NCBI GenBank assembly: GCA_023435225.1
Contig: JAEYRX010000088.1
Coordinates: 1-64,000, forward strand
Reading direction: 5' to 3'
Source of the DNA: Bacillota bacterium
GTDB taxonomy: Bacteria; Bacillota; UBA4882; UBA8346
DNA length: 64,000 bases
Position 1 is the stretch's first letter. Each line of letters begins with the position of its first letter. Positions 61,056 to 64,000 of the stretch are shown here, piece after piece. The notes beneath the pieces were generated by a model, which worked only from the letters and a program-made list of their open reading frames with translations, did not search any database and was not told the DNA's origin. Both the position numbers and the translations under genes were made by a program.

Positions 61056-62810
61056 GTGCTTCAGGAAATTACAGTTAAGAATTTAGCATTAATAGAAGAG
61101 ATCCGCTTGGAATTTGATCCAAGTTTTAATGTTTTAACAGGTGAAACCGGCGCCGGCAAATCAATTATTATTGATTCACTGGGACTGGCAATGGGCGGAC
61201 GTTTTAGTTCGGAATTGATTCGCACTGGAGCTGAGACCGCCTCCGTAGATGCGGTTTTTTTGATTGAAAATCGTCCGGAGCTCCATGATTATCTTGAAGG
61301 AATCGGTATACCGGTAGGAGCTGACAATACCTTGATTATTCAAAGGGAAATAAGCAATAACGGTAGAAATCGCTGCCGGGTTAACGGCCAATTAGTCACG
61401 GTGCTTTCGTTGGCAAAGATCGGTGAATTTTTAATTGATATACATGGACAGCATGAACACCAATCGTTATTATTCCCGGAGAAGCAAATTGAATTATTGG
61501 ATCAATATTCAGGCCCGGCTTGTTTACAACTACGTCAAGAATTCAGCTCTGTATATAAAGAATGGCAAGCTTTGGACAATGAATACCGCACTTTACAACA
61601 AAATGAAGCTGATTTAACCCGTAAAATCGAATTGCTGGAATTTCAAATTAACGAGATTGCCGAGGCTAAATTAGTTATTGGTGAAGATGAAGACCTCCAA
61701 AAAGAACGGGAAATTTTGGCTTCTTCTGAAAAGTTGTATGAAGCAGCCTCCCAATCTTATCATGTTTTATATGATAGTACCGATGGCCGGGCGGCGGTAG
61801 AATTGCTCGGTGAAGCCGAGCGAACTTTGGGACAAGCCGCCGAAATCGATCCTCGCTTAGAGGCTATTTTGGAAACTCTACGGGAAGCTGCATGCCAGGC
61901 TGAAGAGGTATCCAGAGAACTCCGGAGTTATCAGGAACAAGTTCAGTTTGACCCGGAAAGGCTGGCCGCCATCGAAGCGAGATTGGATGAGATTACTCAT
62001 TTGAAGAGAAAATACGGGAACAGTATTGGGGCGATATTGCTTTTTGCAGAAAAATCTCAACAAGAATTAGATGGTATCTCCAACCGTGAAGAACGTTCGG
62101 CTCATCTGGAAGAGGAAATAGCCAAATATAAGACCCGTCTGGGGGAGCTGGCTGAAAATTTATCCCGGCAGAGGCAAACCGGAGCTCGAAAATTGGAAGA
62201 GGCAATAATGACTCAATTAAATGATTTAAACATGGTCAACACCCAATTTAGAATTAATCTTTATCAAAATGAAAACCCGGAGGGGATCCCATTTAACAGT
62301 AAAATGGTTGAAACTCAAGCAACCGGCGCCGATAAAATTGAATTTTTAGTAGCGCCCAACCCTGGAGAAGGTTTAAAACCGATGGTTAAAATTGCTTCCG
62401 GTGGTGAATTATCACGGATAATGCTGGCTTTAAAAACTATTCTGGCGGATTTGGACGCCATACCGACTATGGTATTTGATGAGATCGATGTGGGTATCGG
62501 CGGCCGGACAGCCCAGGCAGTGGCTGAAAAAATGCTCTTAATCGGCCAATCACGGCAAGTAATCTCTGTTACTCATTTACCGCAGATTGCCAGTTTAGCC
62601 AAACGCCATTTTTATATAGAAAAACATATAAGCGGAAGCCGGACTGAAGTTTCTGTTAGGGAGTTGCCTATGAGTGAACGGGTGGAAGAACTGGCCAGAA
62701 TGTTGGGTGGCGCTCAGGTTACGGAGACTACAAAGCAACATGCCCGTGAAATGTTGATGTTGGCGGAGAAATTAAGGTTGAATAAGGTGGGACAAGTAAC
62801 TAAGAATTAA
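61056..62810 (+). CDS. recN: DNA repair protein RecN
   Basis: A 584-residue SMC-like protein of normal length. LTGETGAGKSIIIDSL (Walker A) near 29 and VFDEIDVGIGGRTAQAV (Walker B) near 475 are joined by a long coiled coil. IASGGELSRIMLALK is the signature. It acts early at double-strand breaks. The GTG start follows GGGGAGG; a terminator hairpin lies at 62864. Confidence 0.96.
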   Translation: MLQEITVKNLALIEEIRLEFDPSFNVLTGETGAGKSIIIDSLGLAMGGRFSSELIRTGAETASVDAVFLIENRPELHDYLEGIGIPVGADNTLIIQREISNNGRNRCRVNGQLVTVLSLAKIGEFLIDIHGQHEHQSLLFPEKQIELLDQYSGPACLQLRQEFSSVYKEWQALDNEYRTLQQNEADLTRKIELLEFQINEIAEAKLVIGEDEDLQKEREILASSEKLYEAASQSYHVLYDSTDGRAAVELLGEAERTLGQAAEIDPRLEAILETLREAACQAEEVSRELRSYQEQVQFDPERLAAIEARLDEITHLKRKYGNSIGAILLFAEKSQQELDGISNREERSAHLEEEIAKYKTRLGELAENLSRQRQTGARKLEEAIMTQLNDLNMVNTQFRINLYQNENPEGIPFNSKMVETQATGADKIEFLVAPNPGEGLKPMVKIASGGELSRIMLALKTILADLDAIPTMVFDEIDVGIGGRTAQAVAEKMLLIGQSRQVISVTHLPQIASLAKRHFYIEKHISGSRTEVSVRELPMSERVEELARMLGGAQVTETTKQHAREMLMLAEKLRLNKVGQVTKN

Positions 62811-62840
62811 CAATTAACAATTAACAATTAACAATTGACA
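62808..62840. repeat. Tandem TAACAAT-type repeat
   Basis: Four direct copies of TTAACAA, one ending in TTGACAATG, directly after the recN stop. Related to the material at 8316 and 40998. Confidence 0.6.
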
Positions 62841-62863
62841 ATGAAAATTAAACTATAAATTAT

Positions 62864-62893
62864 GGGACCGGTTTTTTAAGCCGGTTTTTGTTT
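62864..62893 (+). terminator. recN terminator
   Basis: GACCGG and GCCGGT-type arms separated by a T-rich loop, then TTTTTGTTTT. Confidence 0.7.
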
Positions 62894-63062
62894 TGTTGAC
62901 AAAGACAAAAATTAGTTATATACTATACATGGTAGGGTATTAATTAGAAATTATTACCTAATAACAATGGAATTTTTACTAACTTAATTTCGTTACTTAA
63001 AGTATTTATGAGTTCACTTACATTGTGTTTTACTCATTATCAATTCCGGGGGAGGAATTCTG

Positions 63063-63584
63063 TTGAAAAAAAGTAGTATTATTTTAGGGCTGTTAGTGAT
63101 TGGAATAATTATTTTAATTACAGTATTATCTATCAATGGAAAAGCTGCTGATAAAACAGGTCCGTACAATGGTTATTTTGCTCCTGGTTTTACTTTAACC
63201 GATTTAAACGGCAATAAAGTGGAGTTAAAGAAGACAATCAGCCAAAACAAAGTAACAATCGTTAATTTCTGGGCGACTTGGTGTCCGCCATGCCGAAGAG
63301 AGATCCCGGAATTTGTAGAGTTTAATAAGAAGTATGCTACTAAAAAGGTTAAAATTTTAGCGGTTAATCTGGGCGACGAGCCACAAGTAGTAAGTGATTT
63401 TGCTAAGAAGTCCGATATGGTTTTCCCGGTGCTAACCGATACGACGGGAAAAATCGGAAACCTTTATCAGGTATATGCTATCCCAACTACTTTTATTATT
63501 GACAGGAAGGGTAAAATTCAAGCAACGATTAAAGGTTCGACTTCCTTAACCGATTTGGAAGCAAAGGTGAAACCGCTGCTATAA
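63063..63584 (+). CDS. TlpA/ResA-like thiol-disulfide oxidoreductase
   Basis: A 173-residue membrane-anchored thioredoxin: helix at 6-25, then APGFTLTDLNG, the redox motif FWATWCPPCRREIP near 73, and the cis-Pro loop YAIPTTFIIDRKGK. It reduces disulfides outside the membrane, often for cytochrome c maturation. TTG start behind GGGGAGG. The next gene is CcdA, its usual electron donor. Confidence 0.93.
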   Translation: MKKSSIILGLLVIGIIILITVLSINGKAADKTGPYNGYFAPGFTLTDLNGNKVELKKTISQNKVTIVNFWATWCPPCRREIPEFVEFNKKYATKKVKILAVNLGDEPQVVSDFAKKSDMVFPVLTDTTGKIGNLYQVYAIPTTFIIDRKGKIQATIKGSTSLTDLEAKVKPLL

Positions 63585-63589
63585 AACAG

Positions 63590-63702
63590 AAGACAGTAGT
63601 TTAGGAGACAGGAGTCAGTAGTGTAAGCAAAGCTTTGTTAGTCTTTTATTTGGTTTTGAGCTCGGATTGTAGGATCAATTCTCCTGACTCCTGAATTTTT
63701 TT
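63590..63702. repeat. Dispersed repeat (CTCCTGACTCC family)
   Basis: GGAGACAGGAGTCAGTAG faces CTCCTGACTCCTGAA across about 70 bases. It is like the elements at 4748 and 6785, and lies between the two redox genes. Confidence 0.7.
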
Positions 63703-63732
63703 GACCCGAAAAATTTGGGGGGAGAAACAAAA

Positions 63733-64000
63733 ATGGAAATCACTTTGTGGATGGCTTTTGCCGGAGGGTTGCTATCATTTCTATCACCATGCATACTGCC
63801 GATTGCCCCTGGTTATTTAGGAGTAATCTCCGGTTCAACGTTGGCTAATTTGGAAACCGGTTCGATCTCTAAACGGAAAATTCTATTTGCTACAACCGCT
63901 TTTATATTAGGATTTACCATAGTTTTTATCATTTTTGGGCTTGCCAGTTCATATTTAGGTCAATTTTTGCTTGGCAACAGGGGGATAATCTCCCGAATAG
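63733..64000 (+). CDS. ccdA: CcdA-type cytochrome c biogenesis/thiol transporter (3' end outside window)
   Basis: The 89 visible residues include the first two membrane helices: MAFAGGLLSFLSPCILPIAP with the conserved CcdA/DsbD Cys-Pro motif, and ILFATTAFILGFTIVFIIFG. It carries electrons from cytoplasmic thioredoxin to TlpA-type proteins, which fits the upstream gene. GGGGGAG precedes the ATG. The end is cut off by the window. Confidence 0.92.
   Translation, partial: MEITLWMAFAGGLLSFLSPCILPIAPGYLGVISGSTLANLETGSISKRKILFATTAFILGFTIVFIIFGLASSYLGQFLLGNRGIISRI

Overview
The window reads as chromosome of a low-to-mid GC bacterium of the Bacillota (Firmicutes) type. The nadK-argR-recN order, HU started by TTG, YitT, RsgA, strong GGAGG-type ribosome binding sites and many TTG/GTG starts all point that way. 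Several genes, however, only make sense with an outer membrane: two beta-barrel-like proteins ending in Phe, two LolA-like lipoprotein-sorting proteins and a secretin. A diderm Bacillota lineage is the most economical reading; the exact lineage cannot be fixed from the sequence alone.

Layout. 0-0.4 kb: end of an rRNA operon (5S) and tRNA-Asn. 0.5-6.6 kb: a fused endonuclease Q/UvrD helicase, then DUF1638, a corrinoid methyltransferase and folD (one-carbon metabolism). 6.9-20.4 kb: housekeeping and accessory genes (M48 peptidase, CDF-like membrane protein, three GNAT acetyltransferases, RsgA behind an attenuator-like leader, YitT, polyferredoxin, Lrp-LysE pair, homocitrate synthase, HU, hybrid histidine kinase). 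20.4-34.4 kb: a two-gene-type sensor/repressor module (M56 peptidase and BlaI) facing a duplicated ABC export locus: two FtsX-like permease pairs, one shared ATPase, two LolA-like proteins, one beta-barrel protein and two NlpC/P60-like proteins. Three copies of a 16-bp operator lie between repressor and exporter.

34.4-38.1 kb is a gene graveyard: remnants of an esterase, a DUF4332 protein, a rifampin ADP-ribosyltransferase split by a structured repeat, a truncated class B1 metallo-beta-lactamase, a probably frameshifted SCP2 protein, and a 21-bp degenerate tandem array. 38.2-41 kb: ECF sigma/anti-sigma operon with DUF4097 protein. 41-47.8 kb: transketolase and a gyrB/gyrA-like topoisomerase pair. 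47.9-51.1 kb: a ykkC-family riboswitch with terminator before an ABC-2 exporter of one ATPase and two permeases.

52-59.2 kb: a SARP-type regulator with a degenerate GGDEF-like C-terminus, a long palindrome-rich leader, then a small secreted protein, a PapD/Ig-like protein, a secretin and an STN-domain protein with a barrel-like C-terminus. I regard this as a candidate uncharacterised secretion or surface-structure system. 59.4-64 kb: nadK, argR, recN, and a TlpA/CcdA thiol-redox pair cut by the window end. The intergenic spaces carry at least five families of palindromic or inverted dispersed repeats.
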